Source: Metabacillus idriensis
GTDB taxonomy: Bacteria; Bacillota; Bacilli; Bacillales; Bacillaceae
Direction: 5' to 3'
Length of the DNA stretch: 64,000 nt
Assembly (NCBI RefSeq): GCF_009674765.1
Contig: NZ_WKKF01000001.1
Coordinates: forward strand, 930,001-994,000
Each line of letters starts with the position of its first letter. Position 1 is the first letter of the stretch. The notes below the pieces were generated by a model that was given only the letters and a program-made list of their open reading frames with translations, did not search any database and was not told the origin of the DNA. The position numbers were made by a program, and so were the translations under genes. Shown one piece after another: positions 43,009 to 51,196 of this stretch.

Positions 43009-44703
43009 ATGAAATTTCAGGAATACGAATACAAAAGACCGGTTAAGAGAGAGATTGAAGCAGCATTTCATGAGGCGCTTGAATTATTTAAGCAGGCAGA
43101 AAGCCTGGAAAAGCAGGAAGAGGCTCTTGATCAGCTGAATGTCATCCGCGGCAATCTTTCAACAGCCTTCAATCTCTGTTACATCCGCCATACGATTGAT
43201 ACAAATGATGAGTTTTACAAGGAAGAACAGGACTATCTTGACGAGCTGGAACCGCATATCAAAGCAATGGATACGGAGTTTTACAAAGCGCTTGTCAGCT
43301 CAAACTTCCGCAATGAATTGGAAGAGAAATACGGAAAACAGCTTTTTGCGCTTGCTGACGCACAGCTGAAAACGTTCTCTCCTGAAGTGCTTGAAGATTT
43401 GCAGAAAGAAAACAAACTTGTGTCAGAATATACGAAGCTTGTTGCCTCCGCAAAAATTGAGTTTGATGGAAAAGAGTACACACTTGCCCAGCTTGAACCG
43501 CTGCTGGAATCTAAAGAGCGCGACACAAGAAAACGTGCATCTGACGCATACTTCGGGTTTTACGCTGAAAATGGAGAAAAGCTCGATGAGATTTTTGACA
43601 AGCTCGTAAAAGTCCGGACACTTATTGCAAAGAAATTAGGCTTTGCAAATTTTGTAGAGCTTGGCTATGAAAGAATGCAGCGCATTGATTTTGATGCAGC
43701 GATGGCGAAGAACTTCCGTGATCAGATTCAGGAATACATCGTTCCGATGGCAACTAGATTAAGAGAACGCCAGCAGGAACGCTTAGGGCTTGATACTCTT
43801 GCTTTCCCAGATGAGAAACTTCAATTTACAACTGGAAATGCTACTCCTAAAGGAGATGCAGAGTGGATTATCGCGAACGGGAAAAAGATGTACGAAGATC
43901 TGTCTCCTGAAACAAATGAGTTCTTTGATTTCCTGATTGAACGGAACCTTATGGATCTGCTTGCTCAAAAAGGAAAGGCAGGCGGAGGATACTGCACATA
44001 TATTGAGAATTATAAAGCTCCATATATCTTCGCGAACTTTAACGGAACAAGCGGGGATATTGATGTTTTGACGCATGAAGCAGGACATGCATTCCAAGTA
44101 TATATGAGCCGTCATTTTAATTTATCTGAGTATCACTTCCCGACGCATGAAGCGTGCGAAATTCATTCTATGAGCATGGAGTTTTTCACGTGGCCGTGGA
44201 TGGAAACCTTTTTTAAGGAAGATGCAGAGAAATATAAATTCAGCCATTTAAGCGGAGCGCTGTTATTCTTGCCGTATGGCGTAACGGTCGATGAGTTCCA
44301 GCATTTCATCTATGAAAATCCTGAGGCTACACCGAAGGAACGCAAACAGGCATGGAGAGAGATTGAACGGAAATACTTGCCGCACCGCAATTACGAGGAT
44401 AATGAGTTCCTGGAAGAAGGCGGATTCTGGCAGCGTCAGGGACATATCTTTAATTCTCCATTCTATTATATTGACTACACACTTGCTCAAATTTGTGCCC
44501 TGCAGTTCTGGAAAAAGATGCATGAAAATAAAGAGCAGGCATGGGCAGATTATCTACACCTATGCAAACAGGGGGGAAGCCAGTCTTTCCTTGAATTAGT
44601 AAAGACTGCAAACCTGATCTCACCTTTCGAAGATGGATGTGTACAATCGGTCACAGGCGACATTCGAGAGTGGCTTGAGAATGTGGATGACAAAAACCTT
44701 TAA
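43009..44703 (+). CDS. M3-family oligoendopeptidase (PepF-like)
   Basis: This cytoplasmic zinc metallopeptidase degrades oligopeptides. The zinc motif HEAGH (H356, H360) is followed by the downstream Glu ligand in THEACEIHSMSMEFF. The C-terminal FYYIDYTLAQICALQFW is the family substrate-binding loop. 564 aa, typical of the M3 subfamily F. RBS GAGAGTGGGG. It stands alone, transcribed away from motA, and ends at a strong terminator. Confidence 0.92.
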   Translation: MKFQEYEYKRPVKREIEAAFHEALELFKQAESLEKQEEALDQLNVIRGNLSTAFNLCYIRHTIDTNDEFYKEEQDYLDELEPHIKAMDTEFYKALVSSNFRNELEEKYGKQLFALADAQLKTFSPEVLEDLQKENKLVSEYTKLVASAKIEFDGKEYTLAQLEPLLESKERDTRKRASDAYFGFYAENGEKLDEIFDKLVKVRTLIAKKLGFANFVELGYERMQRIDFDAAMAKNFRDQIQEYIVPMATRLRERQQERLGLDTLAFPDEKLQFTTGNATPKGDAEWIIANGKKMYEDLSPETNEFFDFLIERNLMDLLAQKGKAGGGYCTYIENYKAPYIFANFNGTSGDIDVLTHEAGHAFQVYMSRHFNLSEYHFPTHEACEIHSMSMEFFTWPWMETFFKEDAEKYKFSHLSGALLFLPYGVTVDEFQHFIYENPEATPKERKQAWREIERKYLPHRNYEDNEFLEEGGFWQRQGHIFNSPFYYIDYTLAQICALQFWKKMHENKEQAWADYLHLCKQGGSQSFLELVKTANLISPFEDGCVQSVTGDIREWLENVDDKNL

Positions 44704-44767
44704 TAAAAAAATCGTCACCATATGCTAAGAGGTTTCGTTTTGGGAGAGAATACAGCATATAGCAGTA

Positions 44768-44812
44768 GAAATAGCAGGCTAATTCACACATGAATTAGAC
44801 CTGCTATTTTTC
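44768..44812 (+). terminator. Intrinsic terminator after pepF
   Basis: AAATAGCAGG..TAATTC ... GAATTA..CCTGCTATTTTT, an interrupted long hairpin with T tract. Confidence 0.85.
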
Positions 44813-44865
44813 TTGCTATATCAAGGTTTAATAGTGATTTTGTTATATTTTATAAAAAAGTTTAT

Positions 44866-44909
44866 TCCATTAAAGGAAAGTTTAATGGAACAATACAGGG
44901 AGCTGTATT
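44866..44909. repeat. Two adjacent inverted repeats
   Basis: TCCATTAAA-GGAAAG-TTTAATGGA (perfect 9-base arms, 44866-44889) is followed at once by AATACAG-GGAG-CTGTATT (44892-44909). They lie in the gap before the PAP2 gene, with no evident T tract for a strong terminator. Function unknown; possibly operator sites or RNA hairpins. Confidence 0.55.
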
Positions 44910-45050
44910 TTATGTCTAGTCGTTGAAATGAGGAATTGTTAACTGGTGGTAACGTCTCACAAGTTTATCGCTCAGGATTTTAAGTCATAAGATTGTGTCA
45001 AATGTCTTTATTAAGAGAATTCGTTTTCCCGAGTTTACATATTTTTTCAC

Positions 45051-45098
45051 TTAGGAGGGTATTTTATGTGTAATTAAAAGTTAGGAGATTATTTTATG
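45051..45098 (+). promoter_or_regulatory. Duplicated translation-initiation region before the PAP2 gene
   Basis: TTAGGAGGGTATTTTATG (45051-45068) and TTAGGAGATTATTTTATG (45081-45098) are near-identical and 30 bases apart. The first ATG opens a three-codon ORF (ATG TGT AAT TAA); the second starts the gene. Confidence 0.6.
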
Positions 45099-45611
45099 AA
45101 CTACAAAGTATTTAAGGCGATCAATCAGCTTTCTGGACGTTGTTCTCCAATTGATTTGCTGATGATATGGATATCCAAAAATATTCGTTATGTTTTTATT
45201 TATGTTTTGATTTTCATGGGGGTTAAAAATGATTTTTACAAAGAAGTGACTCGTAAAGCATTAATATCTGTGTTGGTAACTTTGGTTATTAACACTTTAG
45301 TTAAATTGTTTTATTTTAAACCTCGTCCTTTTGTAAAACGTCGGGTCGGTATACTCATTCCTTCAAAAGTGGATTCTTCTTTTCCAAGTAAACATACACT
45401 GCTTGTATTTGCTATATCTGCATCTATCTTTCTTTATGATCGTATCCTTGGTTCAATCATGGGGATATTATCTGTTTTGACGGGCTTCTCACGAATTTGG
45501 GTAGGACATCATTATCCATCTGATATTATCGGAAGTGCCTTTATTGGCACAATAGCCAGTGTTATCCTGGATAAATTTACTAGGTGTGCAAATTATCTAG
45601 TCCGTCAATAG
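45096..45611 (+). CDS. PAP2-family phosphatase, BcrC-like undecaprenyl-diphosphatase
   Basis: This 171-residue membrane protein with four or five helices probably dephosphorylates undecaprenyl diphosphate on the outer face, which would confer bacitracin tolerance. PAP2 signature motifs are KLFYFKPRP, SSFPSKHT (usually PSDHT or PSGHT, here Lys) and SRIWVGHHYPSD with catalytic His residues. The start is behind TTAGGAG. The gene is AT-rich compared with pepF, and sits at the edge of the block that interrupts B. subtilis synteny, suggesting acquisition. Confidence 0.82.
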   Translation: MNYKVFKAINQLSGRCSPIDLLMIWISKNIRYVFIYVLIFMGVKNDFYKEVTRKALISVLVTLVINTLVKLFYFKPRPFVKRRVGILIPSKVDSSFPSKHTLLVFAISASIFLYDRILGSIMGILSVLTGFSRIWVGHHYPSDIIGSAFIGTIASVILDKFTRCANYLVRQ

Positions 45612-45843
45612 CAGCTTAAGTAAATCATGTGTGATTATTCTGTTAGCAGTCTGTTTACCAACAGAAAAATTATTTTCGGATTATTTTATAATGAATATTA
45701 TATACTGGAAAATAAAAAATTACGAAGTGGCCAAAGATGTTTATTAGGCCTAGGAGTTAATTCAGCTGTTTATGAATAAGAAGAAATTTAAATAGAAATA
45801 TGCTGCATATATTGGATAATATTTTAATAATAAATAAATGCTG

Positions 45844-45869
45844 AGAGCAGTGAAAACTGCTCTTTTTTT
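45844..45869 (+). terminator. Terminator-like hairpin downstream of the PAP2 gene
   Basis: GAGCAG-TGAAAA-CTGCTC followed by seven Ts, about 230 bases beyond the PAP2 stop. Confidence 0.7.
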
Positions 45870-46201
45870 GTGTGATTTTAATAACTATTGTTTTAATAGT
45901 ACAGATTGTAACTTCATTTGAATGTCAGAAAAACACTAAATGAAGTTGATTCTACAATGTACACAACAAGAACAAGAAACCAGTTTTTATCCAAAATGCA
46001 AGCCAGCTTGTTACATTGCAGGGAAGCAGTGAGGTGCCTTTATCTGGTAAACTCTTAAAGACTTTCTGTCAGTCTGCAGGTTTCGGTTCGGTATTATATG
46101 GACCGATAACAGCGGTCTCTGCAGGGCCTTCGCCTACAATTCATAGGGTCCTGTTCTACTTGCGGCAATCCTACACACCGAAAGAAAAAGATCAAAAGGA
46201 A

Positions 46202-46227
46202 AGCAGCCAATTATGGCTGCCTTTTTA
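46202..46227. terminator. Terminator-like hairpin in the gap
   Basis: AGCAGCC-AATTAT-GGCTGC followed by CTTTTTATT on the plus strand; the minus side is also T-containing. Confidence 0.6.
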
Positions 46228-46538
46228 TTGTTATTTCCCTTTTGAATCCGAATCTTAAAAAAGCTAAAGCAAACTACACAAGCTGAAGTTTTAGTACATA
46301 GTTTGCTATTAATATCTGCCTTTACCGCCATAGTTGGAACCTTCAGCGATGTATGCCTACTTGCATCAACGTTCATTCATATAAATACAGTAGCTTTTTA
46401 ATGTTTTTTGTATAGTGAATACACTTTTCTTTTTTTCTTCTATTTTTAATGGGAGAAAGTGGGCATTAATTGCTTCAGATGCCATTTTCTTTCTATTCAC
46501 AGGGCAGTAATCATATCAACCTGCAAATGTATTGTTTT

Positions 46539-47402
46539 TTAGTTATTTTGGAGTATTGGCAATAACTTGTTTAGAATATCATCTACACGTTTACTATTAT
46601 TCAAATACATTTGTTTCGCTTCCTTTGATTCTGTTTGAAGTGAAAATAGTTCCAAATCAGCCTGACATTTTTTTAAGGAGGCTAAGAGCAGTGGTTTTTC
46701 TTGTGGAGAAGGCACATTGATTTGATCATCGTAAAGATCGATGGTTAACTGTCCGTCTGAATCGATTTGACCAAGAAAAACATTATCAACAGATACGCCT
46801 ATTTTTTCTAGTTCTTCGTTTAACCATCCCCGGTTAAAACCACGAGTGGAGAGGGGTTCATCTAAAATGTTGCCATCCATAATTATAGTTTGAGGTTCTT
46901 TTACTGAAGCTACTTTGATTTGAAGGTCATTTGCAGTTAGAGGCTGTTTTTCTCTTTTTAGCATAACACTAAGATCTCCATTTGGTTCGATTACAGCAAA
47001 TTCAACATCGGACACTTGAAAGATGCTTTTATTTCTTAGTTGCTCAAGTAATTCATCTGTAGTATACCGTTCCTTCTTTAAGTTTTCTTCCATAACTTTT
47101 CCATCTTTAATGACTACTGTAGCTTTTCCTTCTACAAAATCTCTTATTTTTTTGCTTTTTAAGGAAAAAAAACCAATCATAATTGGAAATATTGTCCAAA
47201 TTGTCATGCTGATAAGCCCGTGCATGATATTCCGTTCTAACCCCATGGTTACTTCTGCTGCAATACTTCCGATTGTAATCCCAGTTACGTATTCAAAAAA
47301 AGACAATTCAGCTAATTGTTTTTTACCTAGCCATTTTGTTAATAAAAACAGAGCAATTAAAAAAGTAAAAGTACGTATAATAATGTCTATCCAATCTAAC
47401 AT
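46539..47402 (-). CDS. 2Duf-type protein: DUF421 (YetF-like) with C-terminal DUF1657
   Basis: This inner-membrane protein of the spoVA2mob-type operon has three N-terminal helices of DUF421 (about residues 5-78; KWLGKKQLAELSFFEYVTGI). A YetF-type soluble domain follows (about 85-215; FEYV..VIKDGKV..., MDGNILDEPLSTRGF). The last 50 residues (LKKCQADLELFSLQTESKEA...) match the DUF1657 proteins encoded in the same operon. In strains carrying spoVA2mob, the 2Duf protein is reported as the main contributor to raised spore heat resistance; here this is inferred from identical architecture and order. RBS AAAGGAG. Last gene of the operon. Confidence 0.85.
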   Translation of the reverse strand: MLDWIDIIIRTFTFLIALFLLTKWLGKKQLAELSFFEYVTGITIGSIAAEVTMGLERNIMHGLISMTIWTIFPIMIGFFSLKSKKIRDFVEGKATVVIKDGKVMEENLKKERYTTDELLEQLRNKSIFQVSDVEFAVIEPNGDLSVMLKREKQPLTANDLQIKVASVKEPQTIIMDGNILDEPLSTRGFNRGWLNEELEKIGVSVDNVFLGQIDSDGQLTIDLYDDQINVPSPQEKPLLLASLKKCQADLELFSLQTESKEAKQMYLNNSKRVDDILNKLLPILQNN

Positions 47403-47426
47403 ACATTGACTCCTTTGAAATACGAC

Positions 47427-47633
47427 CTATTTTCCTTTATATTGGGGTTCTTCGAATTCAAGTTGACCAATTCTTTCTTTTAAATCTGATATTGTCTTTT
47501 CTACTTCTAACATACCCTCATGATAAACTTGTTTTGCGTGATCGTCAGATGACTTTAGTGCCAGGTTACTTAAGGACGCCTGTACTCCTTTTAGGATTAC
47601 CATACATTGTTTAACTTTCGATGCTACTGTCAT
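47427..47633 (-). CDS. DUF1657 protein (second copy)
   Basis: This 68-residue helical protein begins MTVASKVKQCMVILKGVQAS and ends in EEPQYKGK. It shares the start MTVAS, the ASLSNLALKSSDDHAKQVY core and the end EEPQYK with the first DUF1657 gene (50073), so the two are paralogues. It also resembles the tail of the 2Duf protein. DUF1657 proteins occur in spoVA2mob operons; their biochemical role is unknown. It lies between spoVAEb and the 2Duf gene with short gaps, clearly in one transcript. Confidence 0.9.
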   Translation of the reverse strand: MTVASKVKQCMVILKGVQASLSNLALKSSDDHAKQVYHEGMLEVEKTISDLKERIGQLEFEEPQYKGK

Positions 47634-47645
47634 TCTTGTCCCTCC

Positions 47646-47999
47646 TTATCCTTTGGGTTTAAACATTAAAGCCCCTATAAAACCAAATATTATGGCTGCA
47701 GAAATACCTGCACTCGTTACTTTAAACATTCCTGTAATTACACCTATGATGCCGTGTTTTTCTGCTTCTGCCATGGCTCCATCCACAAGAGCATTTCCAA
47801 AGCTTGTGATTGGAACAGTCGCTCCAGCTCCTGCAAAATCTATTAAAGGCTCATATAATCCGATTCCATCAAGAATTGCACCTGCTACAACTAAAGTTGT
47901 CATCGTATGTGCAGGTGTCAATTTAAAAACATCAAACATAATTTGACCAATGACACAAATAGCTCCGCCAATCACAAAAGCCCAAAAAAGGATTGCCAT
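47646..47999 (-). CDS. spoVAE: Stage V sporulation protein AE, SpoVAEb type
   Basis: This 117-residue membrane protein with three or four helices ([62 protein letters not shown]) is part of the forespore membrane channel that moves dipicolinic acid. It has the usual length of SpoVAEb and lacks the separate soluble SpoVAEa. The ATG starts immediately after the spoVAD stop. This is the spoVA2-type second operon, not the canonical spoVA operon, as judged by neighbours. Confidence 0.92.
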   Translation of the reverse strand: MAILFWAFVIGGAICVIGQIMFDVFKLTPAHTMTTLVVAGAILDGIGLYEPLIDFAGAGATVPITSFGNALVDGAMAEAEKHGIIGVITGMFKVTSAGISAAIIFGFIGALMFKPKG

Positions 48000-49013
48000 C
48001 TACTCAGCTCCTCCGTATTCAATAGAAACCGCATGAGCGATACAAGGAATCGTTTCATTTTGCTGGAAAGTCAAGGGAGAAAGAAGTGCTCCTGTAGCCA
48101 CCACCAGCATTTTTTTAAATTCACCTTTTTTCATTCGATTTAATAAATGACCGTAAACAACCGTAGCAGAACAGCCGCATCCACTCGCACCGGCCAATAC
48201 AGGCTGTCCATCACGGTAAATCATCATCCCGCAATCTTGAAATTTTTCTTTTGTAAATGAGAAACCATGTTTATTCAGCAAATCCAGAGCAATATGATGA
48301 CCGATTTCACCTAGGTCACCTGTAACAATAAGATCATAATAGGAAGGATCTATCTTTCGATCTCTTAAATGGGCTTCAATGGTGTCCACAGCTGCCGGTG
48401 CCATTGCTCCTCCCATATTAAATGGATCAGACAACCCCATGTCGATCACTTTTCCAATCGTGGCAGAAGTCACATATGGACCTTCACCCTGGTCACTTAA
48501 AATTGCACTTCCAGCACCTGTAACCGTCCATTGTGCAGTAGGGGGTTTCTGTCCGCCGTACTCTGTCGGGTAGCGAAATTGCTTTTCTACAGCTGCATTA
48601 TGGCTTGCTGTTCCAGTCAATACGTATTTTGCTCCTTTTCCATTCACGATGAATGCTCCCATCGCAAGTCCCTCCATCGAAGTGGAACAAGCACCGAATA
48701 AACCGAGATAAGGAGCTTCCAATGTGCGGCAAGCAAAACTAGTACAAGTAATCTGATTAATAAGGTCTCCAGCCAGGATAAATTGAATATCCTCTTTTTG
48801 AAGACCTGCTTTTTCAATTGCTTTTTGACAGGATTCTTCAAATAATACGGTTTGAGCTTGTTCATAAGTATCTTGACCAAGCCATAAATCTTCATGAAGA
48901 AGATCAAAATCTTCAGCAATTTGACCATTTGCTTCAAAAGGACCTCCAATTGTTCCAGTTGAAATGATCACAGGTTTATTTTCAAACATCCATGTCCGAT
49001 GTCCTTTTAACAT
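48000..49013 (-). CDS. spoVAD: Stage V sporulation protein AD
   Basis: This soluble thiolase-fold protein binds dipicolinic acid on the outer face of the spore inner membrane. Family blocks are NKPVIISTGTIGGPFEANG, TSFACRTLEAPYLGLFGACSTSMEG, GTASHNAAVEKQFRYPTEYG and VLAGASGCGCSATVVYGHLL. 337 aa, normal. The start abuts the spoVAC stop, with GGAGG inside the last codons of spoVAC. Translationally coupled to both neighbours. Confidence 0.95.
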   Translation of the reverse strand: MLKGHRTWMFENKPVIISTGTIGGPFEANGQIAEDFDLLHEDLWLGQDTYEQAQTVLFEESCQKAIEKAGLQKEDIQFILAGDLINQITCTSFACRTLEAPYLGLFGACSTSMEGLAMGAFIVNGKGAKYVLTGTASHNAAVEKQFRYPTEYGGQKPPTAQWTVTGAGSAILSDQGEGPYVTSATIGKVIDMGLSDPFNMGGAMAPAAVDTIEAHLRDRKIDPSYYDLIVTGDLGEIGHHIALDLLNKHGFSFTKEKFQDCGMMIYRDGQPVLAGASGCGCSATVVYGHLLNRMKKGEFKKMLVVATGALLSPLTFQQNETIPCIAHAVSIEYGGAE

Positions 49014-49490
49014 TTATAAACCTCCATATTGAATTAAAAGAGTTTTAATTATTGCAATTACAAATGCGGAAAATACCCCAAATAAAATAACGGAACCTGC
49101 TAACTTAAACATGTTGCCTCCAACTCCTAACACGAAACCTTCTGTACGATGTTCAATAGCTGCAGAGATTACCGAATTACCGAATCCTGTAACAGGAACC
49201 GCTGTTCCAGCTCCTCCAAACTGGGCCATGCGGTCATAGACGCCAAACCCTGTTAACAGCATTGAAATAAAGATCAAAGTAGCAACAGTAGGATTCCCGG
49301 CGTTTTGTTCTGTAAAATCGAAATAGTTAATATACATCATTGAAATAAGCTGGCCTATGAGACAAATAAAACCGCCAACAAAAAAGGCTTTGATGCAATT
49401 GGATATCACAGGTCTTTTTGTTTCATGTTCAGCTTGAAATTTTTGGTATTCTTGTTGAACCGGTGTTACTTCTTTATTTTTATTTGCCAT
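49014..49490 (-). CDS. spoVAC: Stage V sporulation protein AC
   Basis: This 158-residue inner-membrane protein forms a mechanosensitive-type channel component for dipicolinic acid release. Helices are FFVGGFICLIGQLISMMYI, a middle pair around VATLIFISMLLTGFGVYDRMAQFGGAGTAVPVTGFGNS, and a C-terminal helix (SVILFGVFSAFVIAIIKTLL). ATG 49490 is chosen (AAAGG upstream); a TTG six codons earlier is an alternative. Gap of 39 bases to the lipoprotein gene. Confidence 0.93.
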   Translation of the reverse strand: MANKNKEVTPVQQEYQKFQAEHETKRPVISNCIKAFFVGGFICLIGQLISMMYINYFDFTEQNAGNPTVATLIFISMLLTGFGVYDRMAQFGGAGTAVPVTGFGNSVISAAIEHRTEGFVLGVGGNMFKLAGSVILFGVFSAFVIAIIKTLLIQYGGL

Positions 49491-49529
49491 ATTAAAATAC
49501 CTTTCCAAAGAAGATAAGTTGATTGGAGT

Positions 49530-49994
49530 TTATGCTTCGTCCTCAGTCTTCTTTTTTATCTTTTTAAGTTCTTTCCCTATTTTTTCAGTGTCCATTTTCG
49601 GTTCATCTAATTTACTTTCCAATTCATCAAGCTTGTTAAAAATCTTTTGATCCGTACTTACATGAATGTCCATGTTCGGGTTTTGTTTTTTCACTTGCTT
49701 CTTTATTTTCTTTCTGAGACTTTTTAACTGAAATCGTTCAAAATGTTTTGGTTTTACTGCCATAAACATTTCTTTGTCAGTATTCACCGCTTTAACATCT
49801 GTAATTTCTGGCATTGAAAGAATATCCTCTTTAGCTTGTTGAGAAGGAAACTGATTTTTTTGTTCATACGCTATTTGAGTAGGAGTGTCATCCTTCTTTT
49901 TTTCGTCATCCTCTTTTGATTGATTACAGCCTGATGAATATATGGCTAAAAATAAAATAAGTACCGGAACAGCCTTTGATTGAATTTTTCTCAT
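49530..49994 (-). CDS. YhcN/YlaJ-family sporulation lipoprotein
   Basis: This 154-residue exported lipoprotein has lipobox SSGC (Cys 23). A hydrophilic Asp/Lys-rich stretch follows, then a small domain with IPEITDVKAVNTDKEMFMAVKP-type sequence as in YhcN/YlaJ proteins. Such lipoproteins sit in the spore inner membrane and affect germination or heat resistance. Its position as second gene is the same as in spoVA2mob operons. The C-terminus is strongly charged (KKIKKKTEDEA). Confidence 0.85.
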   Translation of the reverse strand: MRKIQSKAVPVLILFLAIYSSGCNQSKEDDEKKKDDTPTQIAYEQKNQFPSQQAKEDILSMPEITDVKAVNTDKEMFMAVKPKHFERFQLKSLRKKIKKQVKKQNPNMDIHVSTDQKIFNKLDELESKLDEPKMDTEKIGKELKKIKKKTEDEA

Positions 49995-50072
49995 GAGATC
50001 ACCTCATTGCTTGTATGTAAAAAAGAAGGGGAAAAGGATGACATTCACCATCCTCTTCATAAATAAAAATGC

Positions 50073-50276
50073 TTATTGTTTATATTGCGGCTCTTCTTGT
50101 TCGATTTCTTGCAATCGATTGCTTAAAGAATCAACTATAGACTGTGCTTGTTGAGCAGCATTTTGATACAGTTGTTTGGCTTGCTGGTTCTCGGTATCAA
50201 GAGCAAAAGTCTCAAGACTTGCCTGAGCACTTTTTAATCCTGCTAAAGTTGTTTTTATATTGCTTGCTACTGTCAA
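50073..50276 (-). CDS. DUF1657 protein (first gene of the spoVA-type operon)
   Basis: This 67-residue helical, Gln-rich protein begins MTVASNIKTTLAGLKSAQAS and ends EEPQYKQ. The start is TTG 50276, with AAGGAGG seven bases upstream. Paralogous to the gene at 47427 and to the C-terminus of the 2Duf protein, so three DUF1657 modules flank one SpoVA set. Function unknown. It leads the operon, and a forespore promoter is expected upstream but was not recognised with confidence. Confidence 0.9.
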   Translation of the reverse strand: MTVASNIKTTLAGLKSAQASLETFALDTENQQAKQLYQNAAQQAQSIVDSLSNRLQEIEQEEPQYKQ

Positions 50277-50521
50277 TATGTTTCCTCCTTAGAATTAATT
50301 TGAAAACATATATAGATTTCCATATTCAACCTTTAATTATACATCCTTTTTTATTGCCCTTTTTATTGCTAACTATAATGTGATTTTAGGTTTCCTTCCC
50401 TAAACATAATCCGTTAAGCATATGCTGGCGGTTTTTTCGTCTGTAAGAAGGAGTGTTATTCAGTATAAAGACTGAATCTAAATCTGATGAGGTGCTTTAA
50501 GATAAAGAGGAGAGAGGGGAA

Positions 50522-51169
50522 ATGAAAATGAAATTTGTGCATATACAGTTAGAGTGCAAACATCTTGAAGAAATGAAAACATTCTACACCGATATGCTGA
50601 AATTGAGATTGATAGATGATAAAAGGGATCGTTTTACTGTAAAAGCAGGTTTAAGCAGATTAACCTTTATTAAAGCTGAGAATCGGTCCTATTATCATTT
50701 ATGCTTTAGAACGAATGAATCTTTTTTTGATGTCATGTTTCAGGAATTGGAGAGTCTACTGCTGCCCGGCGAAGATGGGGCAGTGAGCCTGTACTGGAAA
50801 GGAAAGCAGGCGTATTTTCATGATCCGGAAGGCAATGTGCTTGAAATGCTTGAAAGAAAGGAGGAGGTCCCGGATCTTCTATTAGAATGGCATGACATCG
50901 TGGAAGTCGGGCTGCCATGTGGCAGTGTTGAACATATGCGGAGGGAATTAGCTTTTTTGGGTAATCAGTTTGAGAGTGAATCTGATTTGTTCGCTTTTCA
51001 CGGAAATGGTGACGGTTCTGTCGTGGTGGTGAAAGAAGGCAGGCATTGGTACCCGACACAAAGAGGTTCGGAGATTCATCCGATTGTTCTTGAAGTCGAG
51101 GATAAGGCAGAGTTTGAGTACAGTCATCCTGTATATCCATATAAAATTAGTGCAAAAAAAGAGTACTGA
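50522..51169 (+). CDS. Tandem VOC (glyoxalase/extradiol-type) family protein
   Basis: This 215-residue protein of the vicinal-oxygen-chelate fold has a first module at about residues 1-115 (HIQLECKHLEEMKTFYTDMLKL ... KQAYFHDPEGNVLEMLER) and a degenerate second module at about 120-210. The pattern HDPEGN..E is the classical VOC metal-side strand; the second module keeps few metal ligands. Substrate unknown. RBS AGGAGAGAGGGG; ATG at 50522 or 50528. Convergent with clpE. Confidence 0.8.
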   Translation: MKMKFVHIQLECKHLEEMKTFYTDMLKLRLIDDKRDRFTVKAGLSRLTFIKAENRSYYHLCFRTNESFFDVMFQELESLLLPGEDGAVSLYWKGKQAYFHDPEGNVLEMLERKEEVPDLLLEWHDIVEVGLPCGSVEHMRRELAFLGNQFESESDLFAFHGNGDGSVVVVKEGRHWYPTQRGSEIHPIVLEVEDKAEFEYSHPVYPYKISAKKEY

Positions 51170-51191
51170 TCCTTGGGGTCAGCACTCTTTT
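51157..51191. terminator. Bidirectional terminator between the VOC gene and clpE
   Basis: AAAAGAGT.CTGA ... TCAG.ACTCTTTT with A/T runs on both sides; the VOC stop codon lies in the left arm. Confidence 0.8.
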
Positions 51192-51196
51192 CCATT

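Larger units (their letters stand above)
45612..46538. other. 927-base AT-rich gap without a supportable gene
   Basis: Only two convincing terminator-like hairpins were seen (45844-45869 and 46202-46227). An 80-codon plus-strand frame at 46016-46258 and an overlapping minus-strand frame both lack an RBS and resemble no family I know. They may be remnants. Base composition is clearly lower in GC than the flanking conserved genes. Confidence 0.6.

Noticed and set aside
46016-46376. Overlapping 80-codon frames on both strands in the AT-rich gap
   Set aside because: No RBS, no family resemblance and mutually overlapping; mentioned only as possible remnants.
50277-50400. Sigma-G promoter of the spoVA-type operon
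   Set aside because: CATTATA matches a sigma-G -10 but has no good -35 at 17-18 bases, and the GTATA..AAATCTA alternative has two mismatches; too weak to list as a feature.
44704-50521. Transposon ends, transposase or resolvase around the spoVA-type operon
   Set aside because: Both strands were read for transposase-like proteins and long terminal repeats; none was found, so mobility is not claimed.
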